In this document: in pieces, positions 8,339 to 16,195 of the stretch | How the letters are laid out: each line of letters starts with the position of its first letter | Position numbering within the stretch: position 1 is the stretch's first letter | Source of the DNA: JAJDNS01 sp963578825 | GTDB lineage: Bacteria > Acidobacteriota > Vicinamibacteria > Fen-336 | Assembly (NCBI GenBank): GCA_963578825.1 | Contig: CAUZDW010000012.1 | Coordinates: 1-64,000 of the forward strand | Direction of reading: 5' to 3' | DNA length: 64,000 nt | Notes under the pieces: model-generated | What the model saw: only the letters and a program-made list of their open reading frames with translations | Databases searched by the model: none | Told to the model about the DNA's origin: nothing | Translations under genes and position numbers: made by a program

Positions 8339-9358
8339 TCAACGCGTCGAGGCGAGAGGCTCCAGGATCTCTGTTGCGGGGTTCGTCAGGCTCCACATGT
8401 ACCAGAAGGTGTCGAAGCCATCGATCCTCGAAACCGACGTCGGTGCGCCGCCTGGAGCCGCGAACCCCTGGCCCTCGGGGTCGAGGCGAGCGCCCGACCC
8501 GTGATACCAACCGTTCGCGCGACGCACGAACTCCCCTTCGGCGGCCTGAAACGCGAGGGTCGAGTAGTAGACGGCAACGCCCTTCGGCCTGTAGAGGAAG
8601 ACGTCCCGCTCTCCGACGCGGAAGAGGGCCCCGTCCTCGTACGCTGTGAAGGGCACCGCATACGTCTTCCCGTCCAGGTGGAACGAGTAGATGGGGTCCT
8701 TGGTGTCGAGGCGGCCGTCCTTTGCGGAGGTCCCGCGGAAGCCCGAGTCCGAGGCGAAGTAGTTGTCGTAGGGGTTGCTCTCGATGTGCTCCCGCCCATC
8801 GACCGAGAGGACGTCGGTGTCGGGGTGTCGATCGACCCAGTCCTTCCACTGCGTCTTCTCTCCCAGCGGGAGCTCCTCGAGGCGAGTCCCCTTGAGGTTC
8901 CCGGCGATGGCGTCACCGGTCATGATCGACCAGTAGGTGTCGGTCTCCTTGTCGCGCATGACCAGGGCGACGTGCATGAGTCCGCCGGAGGCCTCGAACC
9001 GCAAGTCCTGCCCGTCGTAGTTTCGGCCGTACACGACGGCCGCGTTGGCGAGCGGTCACCAGACCGCGGCGAAGGCCTTGTCGCCGATCCGGTCGTTCAC
9101 GATCTCGTGGTGATTCAGCAGGTTCAAGCTGTATGCACGCGCCTGGCCCTCGATGAAGACGCCAAGAACCCACGCCTCGGGAGGCAGCCTCGCCTTCTCC
9201 GCCGAGACGAAACGGGGCGAGTCCACGGATGCGATCTGGCCCCGGGGGAGGATCTGCTGAAAGGCCGACGGCAGCTCGTCCTTGGCGGCGGCCCCGACGG
9301 CAGGGACGAGCCCCGCTCCCAGGACAGCGAGAGCAACAGCGACGCGTGGGGTCTTCAT
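8339..9358 (-). CDS. DUF3179 protein with in-frame UGA (possible Sec codon or nonsense mutation)
   Basis: Reading from ATG 9358 gives a signal peptide (MKTPRVAVALAVLGAGLVP...AA) and the DUF3179 start (HHEIVNDRIGDKAFAAVW), then UGA at 9058-9056. The same frame continues without interruption to 8339 with PLANAAVVYGRNYDGQ, LMHVALVMRDKETDTYWS and further DUF3179 sequence, 339 codons in all. In DUF3179 relatives the segment reads roughly W/Y-C-P-L-C, so the UGA sits exactly on the first conserved cysteine. UGA is the selenocysteine codon and a single change from TGC or TGT. A stable hairpin follows it (9024-9042). The second cysteine is Ala here. Function of the family is unknown. Confidence 0.75.
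9024..9042 (-). other. hairpin 13 bases after the DUF3179 UGA (SECIS-like geometry)
   Basis: On the minus strand CGGCCGT (9042-9036) pairs perfectly with ACGGCCG (9030-9024) around a five-base loop CGTGT. The loop begins 20 bases after the UGA and has G as its second base followed by U, both compatible with bacterial SECIS elements. Hairpins arise easily in GC-rich coding DNA, so this supports but does not prove selenocysteine insertion. Confidence 0.4.
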
Positions 9359-9454
9359 ACTCTCAGTCTCCGCTCCCTGTCCTGCCACTCGCTGTTGGCC
9401 GGCTCACAGGATTGTTCATTCATTGACCCCCCCTATCCCTCATTCTGTTCGACG

Positions 9455-10327
9455 TCATTTCATCCTGGGGACGCGGTCCAGGATCTCCTCCGCCCCGATT
9501 TCCCGGCACAGGGCCTCGAGGTCCGCCTGGCGCGGGCCCCCCCATTCGAGCTCGTCCAGCCCCTCGGCGAGCGGGACGTCGGTGCGCAGAGTGGCCAGCC
9601 GGCGATAGAGCGCCGCCTCCTCCCGTCGCTCGGCGAGGGCGGCGGCGAGGCGGTCGCGTCCGCGCACCTGGACGTCCCACTGCTTCGCCTCGTCCGGAAT
9701 CGCCTCGATCGTCTTGTAGCGACCCAGTACGATGGACGTCGACTTGGCCCCCCAGCCCGGAATCCCCGGGATTCGGTCGGCCGTGTCTCCCACGAGGCCC
9801 AGCCAGTCCGGGATCGACGACGGCGGCACGCCGAAGCGCTCGAGGACACCGTCTTCGTTCCGGTCCCGACGAAAACGCCGATCGCGGCAGATCACCCGGC
9901 TCTCGACGATGCACTGCGAGAGGTCCTTGTCGGGCGAGCAGATCACCACCTGCTCGACGCCGGGGGCGTCACGAAACCGCGCGGCGCCCGTCGCGAGCCC
10001 GTCGTCGGCCTCGAACTCCACCATGGACCAGACGACCAGGCCCAGCGCGGCGATCGCACGCTCGGCGGGCTCGAACTGGACGTGCAGGTCGGGATCGATC
10101 CCCTCGCCTGTCTTGTAGCCATCGAAGAGCTGGTTGCGGAACGACTCGACGACCGTGTCGAAAGCGACCGCGACGTGGGTCACGTCGCGCTCGTTCAGCA
10201 GGGACACGAGCGTCGCCAGGATTCCGCGCACGGCGCCCACAGGCCGACCGGCGGCATCCCTGGCTTCCGGGACGCCAAAGAAGGCTCGAAACAGCTCGTA
10301 GGTGCCGTCGACGAGATGGACTTTCAT
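9455..10327 (-). CDS. 5'-3' exonuclease (PolA N-terminal domain type)
   Basis: A 290-residue stand-alone 5'-3' exonuclease/flap endonuclease of the family fused to DNA polymerase I. It starts MKVHLVDGTYELFRAFFG with the first metal Asp. The core has HVAVAFDTVVESFRN, VEFEADDGLAT and VVICSPDKDLSQC, and the helix-hairpin-helix segment PDWLGLVGDTADRIPGIPGWG. These carry the usual acidic metal ligands. Such enzymes trim flaps and RNA primers in replication and repair. I chose the ATG at 10327 because the frame upstream of it is arginine/proline-rich noise. No good ribosome-binding site is seen. Confidence 0.85.
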   Translation of the reverse strand: MKVHLVDGTYELFRAFFGVPEARDAAGRPVGAVRGILATLVSLLNERDVTHVAVAFDTVVESFRNQLFDGYKTGEGIDPDLHVQFEPAERAIAALGLVVWSMVEFEADDGLATGAARFRDAPGVEQVVICSPDKDLSQCIVESRVICRDRRFRRDRNEDGVLERFGVPPSSIPDWLGLVGDTADRIPGIPGWGAKSTSIVLGRYKTIEAIPDEAKQWDVQVRGRDRLAAALAERREEAALYRRLATLRTDVPLAEGLDELEWGGPRQADLEALCREIGAEEILDRVPRMK

Positions 10328-10579
10328 TGAAAGCCGTTCGGATCGTAGGTTGGGCGCAGCTGCGCGGGGGCCAGGGGCCGGATGTCGCTCATGAGAACGC
10401 TCTCTCTGCCGGGCATTCTGGCTCATTCCCAGGGGTCGCGGACACCATGCCAGGATTGAAGGCAAAAGGCCCGGTTCAGGCGCGCCGGAGGATTTGAGCC
10501 CCGGGCAGGTCCCAAGTATGCTTGGGCCTCGTCTTTACCAATCATGGTTGTTATCAGAGTGCTGCTCAGGAGGCTGAAC

Positions 10580-11524
10580 GTGCCGCTTCGCAACTTGCTC
10601 GCCACGCTGGTGGGCCTCACCCTTGCCGTCTCCGTCCTCGTCCTTGCTCCCGCGAGCCCGCTCGCCGCGCAGGATCAGGAAGAGGCGATCGCCTACCACG
10701 GCTGGTTCGCAGCGAACCAGACCCAGGACAACACCAAGGCTGTCGAGGCCGCCGAGGTCTACCTCGGGAAGTTCCCGACCGGCCAGTACGCCGAGTTCCT
10801 CACGAAGTGGCTGGCCCCTGCGAGGCTGGCCAGGCTCAACGAGACCATCAAGGCGGGCGAAGTCGACGCGATGCTCGATGTCGGCGGCTCGATTCTGGCC
10901 AAGGACCCCGAGAACCTGAACGTCATGTACGCGCTCGCCTTCCAGCTGCGCCGTCGGGAGCTCATGGCCTCGCCCAAGAGCTTCGCGCACGCGGCCCAGG
11001 CGGTCGATCTCAGCCAGAAGACCATCGCCCTGGTGGAATCCGGAAAGACCCTGGCGGGCGTCCAGAACTTCAACAAGGACGCGACGTTGGCCTGGCTGTA
11101 TCAGAACCTGGCCATGGTAGAGGGCAAAGACGGAGCGTCTCCCAAGGCGATCGGGCTCTATGAGAAATCCACGAGCCTCTCGCCCCTGGATCCCGCGATC
11201 GCCGGCCGCAATCTCCTCGAGCTCCTCTCGTGGCGACAGGCCAGCTACACCGACGCCGCCAACGCCTACAACGCTTTTCCCGACGAGGAGCGCGGCGCGA
11301 CCGAGCTCAGCCCCGAGGTCCAGGCCGCTCGCGCGCAGGTGGATGCCTGGGCCGACGACCTCATCGACGTGGGCGCGGCCTTCGTCGCCCTTGCCGAACT
11401 CAAGGGCCTCCCGCAAGCCACGCGGGACAAGGTCTACGGGGTGCTGGAGAGCGTCTACAAGTCGCGCAACCCCGACGACGCCGAGGCAGCCGGTCTGCAG
11501 GCCGTGATCGACGCCAAGAAGTAG
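10580..11524 (+). CDS. secreted helical (TPR-like) protein
   Basis: A 314-residue protein with a clear signal peptide (MPLRNLLATLVGLTLAVSVL...ASPLAAQ). The mature part is rich in helical pairs such as TKAVEAAEVYLGKFPTGQYAEF, ENLNVMYALAFQLRR and ASPKAIGLYEKSTSLSPLDP, matching tetratricopeptide-style repeats. AGGAGG at 10568-10573 lies six bases before a GTG at 10580, so I prefer that start to the ATG at 10544. It is probably a periplasmic scaffold or assembly protein. Partners are not visible in the neighbourhood. An intrinsic terminator follows. Confidence 0.75.
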   Translation: MPLRNLLATLVGLTLAVSVLVLAPASPLAAQDQEEAIAYHGWFAANQTQDNTKAVEAAEVYLGKFPTGQYAEFLTKWLAPARLARLNETIKAGEVDAMLDVGGSILAKDPENLNVMYALAFQLRRRELMASPKSFAHAAQAVDLSQKTIALVESGKTLAGVQNFNKDATLAWLYQNLAMVEGKDGASPKAIGLYEKSTSLSPLDPAIAGRNLLELLSWRQASYTDAANAYNAFPDEERGATELSPEVQAARAQVDAWADDLIDVGAAFVALAELKGLPQATRDKVYGVLESVYKSRNPDDAEAAGLQAVIDAKK

Positions 11525-11558
11525 AGGCGTCGCAGACCGGCATACCCGCGGCAACACG

Positions 11559-11595
11559 AAGGCCCGGCGGTCGCCCTGGCGGCCCTGGGCCTTTT
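11559..11595 (+). terminator. intrinsic terminator
   Basis: AAGGCCC (11559-11565) pairs with GGGCCTT (11587-11593), with further GC pairing inside, and the stem runs into TTTT. It lies 35 bases after the stop codon of the TPR-like gene. Confidence 0.75.
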
Positions 11596-11624
11596 CTCAT
11601 CGCCTCAGTCGATGACAGCCTGTT

Positions 11625-12035
11625 TCAGCGGCTCGTCTTCACCCAGGAGTCGAAGATCCGCACCGTCTTCCAGTTGGCTTTCATCTTCTCGATGAACTCG
11701 TGGTGCCGGGGGTGGTTCTGGTACGCCTCGTGCGCGGCCTCGTCCTGGAAGTAGACGTGAAGGCTCACGTCGAACCCGGTGTCGTTCACGTCGCGGGTCT
11801 TCTCGGTCGCGCGCATTCCCGCCGCAAAGAACACCGTGCCCTCGTGGTCCCCGAGGTAGGTCTCGCACGCTTCGACGAGCGCTTTTCGAGCCTCGGGACC
11901 GGAGTCGTTCAAGGTGAAGTAGACGTTGTGGGTAAGGGTCGCACCCGCCCGCTCCCCGCCGTTGGAAGTGGTCACGGCCACCACGACGCACAGAGCCGCC
12001 AGGACCAGCGAGACAATGACGAGAACATGGTTCAT
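11625..12035 (-). CDS. Dabb (stress-responsive A/B barrel) protein with N-terminal anchor
   Basis: A 136-residue protein. After a hydrophobic N-terminal segment (MNHVLVIVSLVLAALCVVVAV) it has the Dabb fold signature: THNVYFTLNDSGPEARKALVEAC, then FDVSLHVYFQDEAAHEAYQNH and a C-terminal KTVRIFDSWV. Dabb domains are small ferredoxin-like barrels of varied function. The N-terminal segment should place it at the membrane or outside the cytoplasm. It starts nine bases after the end of the TerB-like gene, so the two are likely cotranscribed. Confidence 0.8.
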   Translation of the reverse strand: MNHVLVIVSLVLAALCVVVAVTTSNGGERAGATLTHNVYFTLNDSGPEARKALVEACETYLGDHEGTVFFAAGMRATEKTRDVNDTGFDVSLHVYFQDEAAHEAYQNHPRHHEFIEKMKANWKTVRIFDSWVKTSR

Positions 12036-12044
12036 GCGGTCTCC

Positions 12045-12339
12045 TTAGAGTTCCTCTTTCAGGAATGTCTTTCGCGCGCGGACCTTGGTCTCCATCAGAT
12101 CCGCGGTCGTCAGGTTGAGCTTGCCCGCGATCTTGCGGACGAGGTACTCCTCCTGGCCCGCGAGCTCGGCGTCGGCGAAAGCGATCCGCCCGCACGACGC
12201 TCACCATGAGAACCGCCGAGGCGAGCCGGAGCTGACGGTCGGTGATGGTCGAGCTCTCCTCTGCAGTGGCGCGAGGCCACTGCTGCTCCAGGAACTCGGT
12301 GATCTCCCGGACGAGCTCGTGTCTCAGAGTGTCATCCAC
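12045..12339 (-). pseudogene. TerB-like protein, frameshifted
   Basis: The first frame from 12339 encodes MDDTLRHELVREITEFLEQQ and continues to SAVLMVSVVRAD, the typical TerB-type first half. Near 12180 the meaningful frame changes. The second frame then reads AFADAELAGQEEYLVRKIAG and ends ...VRARKTFLKEEL with TAA at 12045-12047. Joined, this is about 97 residues, a normal length for a small TerB/tellurite-resistance-like domain protein. Removing one base (or adding two) near GCGGATCGC restores it. I cannot tell a true mutation from a sequence error. Confidence 0.65.
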
Positions 12340-12363
12340 CCGCGCCCTCCGTCTATGGCGGCC

Positions 12364-12948
12364 TCAGTTTAGCTGCTTTCCGCCGTGAGGGGTCGTCCGG
12401 GACACAAGCCGATCCACGCACTCGATCGCATGCTGCTGTCGCTCTCGCCACACGCCTCGGATCTCGCAGACTTGGGCATCCAGCTCCTCGAGCGCGGAAC
12501 GAAACCGCTCGAACAGCTCCCCCCCCCGCTCGGGTTGCGCGCGCTGCGAGCCGTCTGCGACCCAACCCACGTCCACGTGCAGCAGGAGATAGAGATCGGC
12601 CAGGCGCTCGCCAGCCTCCCACTCGATCCACTCCGGGCAGTCGCCGTAGTAGTGGCGGCTGTAGACGGCAGTGCTCACGAGGTCCGTGTCGAGAACGACG
12701 AGCGGTCTGCCGAGCCGAGCCGCTTTCCCCAGTGCCTCGTCCTCGACCGCCCTCTGACCCCGACCGATCGCCTCCACGTCCGAGTACTCAACGGATCCCT
12801 TCGCGCCTTCGACGTACTCGCGGGCGTACTCGGGAGACCACGGGATGTCGTAGTGGATGGCGAGGTTTTTCACCAGTCGCGTCTTCCCGGTGGACTCCGG
12901 ACCGATGAGCACCACACGGAGTGGCCCGCCCCCGCCGGACATCGTCAT
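12364..12948 (-). CDS. NadR-like P-loop kinase, candidate thiamine kinase
   Basis: A 194-residue ATPase resembling the ribosylnicotinamide kinase domain of NadR. It has the P-loop GPESTGKTRLVKNLA (residues 14-28), the EYAREYVEG motif near 41, a central VVLDTDLVSTAVYSRHYYG, and an LLLHVDVGWVADGSQR lid region. In known systems this kinase phosphorylates nicotinamide riboside brought in by PnuC, trapping it. Here the operon (TonB receptor, PnuC-type transporter, kinase) sits under a TPP riboswitch, so I infer the substrate is thiamine or a precursor. The start codon overlaps the transporter stop by four bases. The family is firm; the substrate is inference. Confidence 0.8.
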   Translation of the reverse strand: MTMSGGGGPLRVVLIGPESTGKTRLVKNLAIHYDIPWSPEYAREYVEGAKGSVEYSDVEAIGRGQRAVEDEALGKAARLGRPLVVLDTDLVSTAVYSRHYYGDCPEWIEWEAGERLADLYLLLHVDVGWVADGSQRAQPERGGELFERFRSALEELDAQVCEIRGVWRERQQHAIECVDRLVSRTTPHGGKQLN

Positions 12949-13538
12949 GGGCTCGTCTCGGCCGCCGCCTCGCCCGTCGACATCGAGCGGCGCCAGCCCA
13001 GGTAGCCGGCGACGGCGAAGCCGATCAAGGCCAGGTAGAGCGCGGTCATCAGATGCAGCTCCTGGGAGACGAATATACCCACGTACACCGCATCAACGGC
13101 TACCCACACCGGCCAGCTCTCGACCCACTTCCGCGTCGTCATGAATTGCGCGACGAGGCTGAATGAGGTCGTACCGGCATCCCAGAAGGGAAGCGCCGCG
13201 TCCGTACGCTGTGCGAGAAGAACACCGAGCAGGGCGGCGAAGACGGCGCCCGTGATGCCCAGCGCGATCCACCAGCGCCCCGGAGTGCGGGAGACCTCGA
13301 GCCGACCGCCCTCGTCTCCGCCCTGCCGCCACTGGTACCAGCCGTAGACCATCAACGCCATGTAGACGACCTGGAGCGCGGAAGCACCGTAGAGCCGGGC
13401 GTTCACGCACACGAGGAGAGTCAGACCGGCCCCGACGAAACCGGCGGGCCAGCACCAGACGCTCTGGACGATGGCCAGGACGACGTAAGTCAAGGTGAGG
13501 ACGAGGGCGAGACCTTCGATGGTGAGCTGACTGTCCAT
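12945..13538 (-). CDS. PnuC-family transporter, probably PnuT (thiamine)
   Basis: A 197-residue membrane protein with about seven hydrophobic segments and the PnuC hallmarks VWCWPAGFVGAG (about residue 28) and LYGASALQVVYMALMVYGWYQW-type helix (about 50-70). PnuC-family proteins are facilitators for vitamins; the PnuC branch moves nicotinamide riboside, PnuT moves thiamine and RibM/PnuX riboflavin. The TPP riboswitch ahead of the operon points to thiamine. It is 18 bases downstream of the TonB receptor gene and overlaps the kinase by four bases. Confidence 0.85.
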   Translation of the reverse strand: MDSQLTIEGLALVLTLTYVVLAIVQSVWCWPAGFVGAGLTLLVCVNARLYGASALQVVYMALMVYGWYQWRQGGDEGGRLEVSRTPGRWWIALGITGAVFAALLGVLLAQRTDAALPFWDAGTTSFSLVAQFMTTRKWVESWPVWVAVDAVYVGIFVSQELHLMTALYLALIGFAVAGYLGWRRSMSTGEAAAETSP

Positions 13539-13556
13539 GGCTGAGGGCTCTCGGCG

Positions 13557-15941
13557 CTAGAACGTCACGTCCAGCGTCACGTAGACGCTCCTGGTGGCGA
13601 GGGGGTAGTAGTACGAAGTACCGAGGAATGTCTCCGAGCCGCCCTGGTCGCGCTCGAAGTACAGGTAGGAGTACCCGCTGGGCCAGATCCGCTGGCTGTC
13701 GAGAAGGTTCGTGGCCTGCACGCGGATCTTCGGCTCGCCCCGCTTCACCCACCGGGCGAGAGAGAGTGTGACCCGTCCGTCCAGGTTGAACCAGGCCGGG
13801 GTCCGGAAGTCGGGGTCTCCGGTGTTGTCGAGCTGCGACTCGGACACCCATCGCGCGGCGACACCCACTCCGAGGACAGGAGAAGGCGTCCAGTCGAGAG
13901 AAACGTTCAGCAGTGCCTGGGGCGTGAGCAGAGGCGGCACGTCCCGATGCACGATCGACGCACTGTCGATCCAGGCCCCGCTGGAATCGTAGACGTCGTA
14001 GAACTGCGTCCACTCGTCGATCCGGTTGCGGCTGAAGTTGGCCGAGCCGAGCACGCGCCAGGCCGGTCCGGGTCTCCAGTCGATCTCGAGCTCCACACCG
14101 CGACGATGGCTCCGCGGCACGTTGCGCCGGAGCGGCAGCCCGATCTCCGACAGCTCTCCGCTCAGTGCGATCTCGTCGCGGAAGTCCATGGAGTACACAT
14201 CGGCGCTCAGGCGCAGCCGGCCTCGGCGCACCTCCACCCCCGCCTCGACGTCCAGCACTTTCTCCGGCTCCACGGCTCTCAGATCGTAGGGCAGGCTGGG
14301 GTTGTCCTCTCCGAGCAGCATGTCGCTCCGCGCTGGCTCCCGGGACAGGTGGCCGAGGAACGCGTAGAGGCCCACCGTTGCCGAGGCGTCGTAACGTATG
14401 CCGATTTTCGGGTTGAAGAAGGTCCAGTCCACAGACCCCAGATCCTGGTCGCCCTGGTATTCGAAGCGCGCATGGCGCAGCTGGGCGTCCGCCCAGAGCT
14501 GAGCGCGGCCCACATCCCACGTGGCCCTCAGGAAGGTGCTGGCCTCGTTCTTGAACCCGGTGTTGATGTACTGGCGAGAGCCGCCGACGATCTCCATCGA
14601 GTGATCCCGGGTGAAGTCGTTGACGTGAGCCCCCCAGTTCAGGCTCAGTCGACCCGAGCGGTGAGTGGCGCCCAGGATCACGCCCAGGAGGTGTCCGTCG
14701 ATGGCGAACTGCTGGAGATCGTCGCTGGCGAAGTCCTGGATGCGGAACCAGCCCTGGGCGCCGTTGTAGTAGCCCTGTGCCACGAGGGTCGTCGACTCGC
14801 CAACGAGGCGGGTGTACTGCAGCTGGACGAAGTCCTGCCCGAAGTCGTCCTCCTCACCCGGCGGAAGGGGGTTGAAGCGGAGATTCTCCTGGAGGATCGC
14901 TTCCTCGGTGGCGAGGTAGGCGAGCTTCGTCTTCTCGCGCCCCACGAAGCCGAACAGCTTGAAGAGCGAGCGCTCGCCCTGCCGGGTCGCGCCGAAGTAG
15001 AAGGTGCGCTGGTCGACGGCCGAGCGATCGCGAAAGCCGTCGGTCGTCTGGGCCGAAAAGCGCCCGTAGAGCGAAACGCCCCCGCCGACCGGCCCGTCCA
15101 GAGCGATCGTCCCCCGCCCGGTCCCAAAGGACCCGGCGCCGAGCTGCCCCTGAAGGCGCGGCACAGCACCAGGGGTCACGCTGGCGAAGTTCACCGAGCC
15201 GCCGTATGAGGCGGATCCGTAGCTCGACGTCCCGATCCCCCGCTGGATCTGAATGGAGTCCACGACACTGCCGAAGTCCCCGAAGTTGGCGAAGAAGAGG
15301 GCCTGATCTTCGGGGTCCTGCAGTGGAGCGCCGTCCAACGTGATGTTCAAGCGTGTCTGGGTGATGCCGCGAACGTTGAAGTAGGTGTAGCCGCTTGCCA
15401 GCCCATTGTCGGAGTTGTAGTTCACCGACGGCGTGGGCCCGAGGATGAACGGCATCTCCTGGCCGCGGTTCACGGCGACGATCTGCTCCCGATCGATGTT
15501 GGTCTTGGTGACCGGCGCACGCTCCTCCGCGCGGACCGCCTGCACCACGACGTCCTCGCGCAGCCGGACCGGCTGGGCGAGGGTCACCTCGACCTGGGCG
15601 AGCCCGGCCTCCACCTGCAGCTCGCGCCGGGTCGGCAAAAAGCCGCCGAGCGACACCTCGAGCATCCGTAGTCCCGACGGCACCGCGACGGTCCAACCGC
15701 CGTTGTCGTCGGTTCGAGCGTCGCGGTCTCCAAGAACGACCCTGGCGCCGACGAGGGGCCGGCGGGCCGCGTCCAGCACCACGCCGCTCACCTTGACCCT
15801 CGCCGAGCCGTCCTCTGGCAACGCCTCGGCGTCTCCGACGCCGAGGGCCGGGGCGAGAAGGAAAGCCACCGCCATCGCCGTCGCGGTCCCTATCAAAGCG
15901 ATCCCTCCCCACGGCGGGTGGGACGTCATCTTCGTGCTCAT
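13557..15941 (-). CDS. TonB-dependent receptor, probably for thiamine
   Basis: A 794-residue outer-membrane receptor. It has a signal peptide (HPPWGGIALIGTATAMAVAF), a carboxypeptidase-like domain (VVLDAARRPLVGARVVLGD...DARTDDNGGWTVAVPSG), a plug domain (LREDVVVQAVRAEERAPVTK to INRGQEMPFILGPTPS) and a beta barrel ending in Phe (VYVTLDVTF). GGAGAGGAGG precedes the ATG at 15941; upstream in-frame ATG 15998 has no such site. It is the first gene after a TPP riboswitch, with the PnuT-type transporter and kinase following. I infer it imports thiamine or its phosphates across the outer membrane, as in the known Bacteroidetes arrangement. Confidence 0.88.
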   Translation of the reverse strand: MSTKMTSHPPWGGIALIGTATAMAVAFLLAPALGVGDAEALPEDGSARVKVSGVVLDAARRPLVGARVVLGDRDARTDDNGGWTVAVPSGLRMLEVSLGGFLPTRRELQVEAGLAQVEVTLAQPVRLREDVVVQAVRAEERAPVTKTNIDREQIVAVNRGQEMPFILGPTPSVNYNSDNGLASGYTYFNVRGITQTRLNITLDGAPLQDPEDQALFFANFGDFGSVVDSIQIQRGIGTSSYGSASYGGSVNFASVTPGAVPRLQGQLGAGSFGTGRGTIALDGPVGGGVSLYGRFSAQTTDGFRDRSAVDQRTFYFGATRQGERSLFKLFGFVGREKTKLAYLATEEAILQENLRFNPLPPGEEDDFGQDFVQLQYTRLVGESTTLVAQGYYNGAQGWFRIQDFASDDLQQFAIDGHLLGVILGATHRSGRLSLNWGAHVNDFTRDHSMEIVGGSRQYINTGFKNEASTFLRATWDVGRAQLWADAQLRHARFEYQGDQDLGSVDWTFFNPKIGIRYDASATVGLYAFLGHLSREPARSDMLLGEDNPSLPYDLRAVEPEKVLDVEAGVEVRRGRLRLSADVYSMDFRDEIALSGELSEIGLPLRRNVPRSHRRGVELEIDWRPGPAWRVLGSANFSRNRIDEWTQFYDVYDSSGAWIDSASIVHRDVPPLLTPQALLNVSLDWTPSPVLGVGVAARWVSESQLDNTGDPDFRTPAWFNLDGRVTLSLARWVKRGEPKIRVQATNLLDSQRIWPSGYSYLYFERDQGGSETFLGTSYYYPLATRSVYVTLDVTF

Positions 15942-16037
15942 AACGCGCCTCCTCTCCCGCGCTACTTCGGAGGGCGCGGTGATCGACGCGGATCCCATGG
16001 AGTGCCGGACTCGAGTTGTTCTTGAGATGCCTGTCTC

Positions 16038-16110
16038 GCCTTCCCTACGCCGGTCTCAGCCGGTTCAGGTTCCGAGGGTCTGATCTCAGGCCGTGAGGCC
16101 ACCCCTAGGC
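16038..16110 (-). ncRNA. TPP riboswitch (thi box)
   Basis: On the minus strand the conserved thi-box pieces occur in order: GGGGTGGCC...GGCCTGAGATCAGACCC (pyrimidine-sensing half), GAACCTGAACCGG, and GGCGTAGGGAAGG. The outer P1 stem GCCT (16110-16107) pairs with AGGC (16041-16038). The match is close to the family consensus. It ends about 97 bases before the TonB receptor ATG. Thiamine pyrophosphate binding should turn the operon down. A weak GAGA...TCTC hairpin follows, but I cannot tell whether control is by termination or by masking the ribosome-binding site. Confidence 0.92.
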
Positions 16111-16124
16111 TTCCGCCAGGCTCC

Positions 16125-16154
16125 AGTGTCCCCCTCGGGGGGGGGAGGAGTCAA
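16125..16154 (-). promoter_or_regulatory. promoter for the TPP-controlled operon
   Basis: TTGACT (16154-16149) and GACACT (16130-16125) are 18 bases apart on the minus strand, placing the start of transcription a few bases before the riboswitch P1 stem. The spacer is an almost pure C/G run. Confidence 0.5.
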
Positions 16155-16195
16155 TCCATCGCCGCCGGAGCTCGACCGCGCTCCAGCCACCGGTT

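Noticed and set aside
16131..16148. C/G run hairpin as terminator of the DUF255 gene
   Set aside because: It lies in the spacer of the riboswitch promoter and has no T-run; more likely incidental to GC richness.
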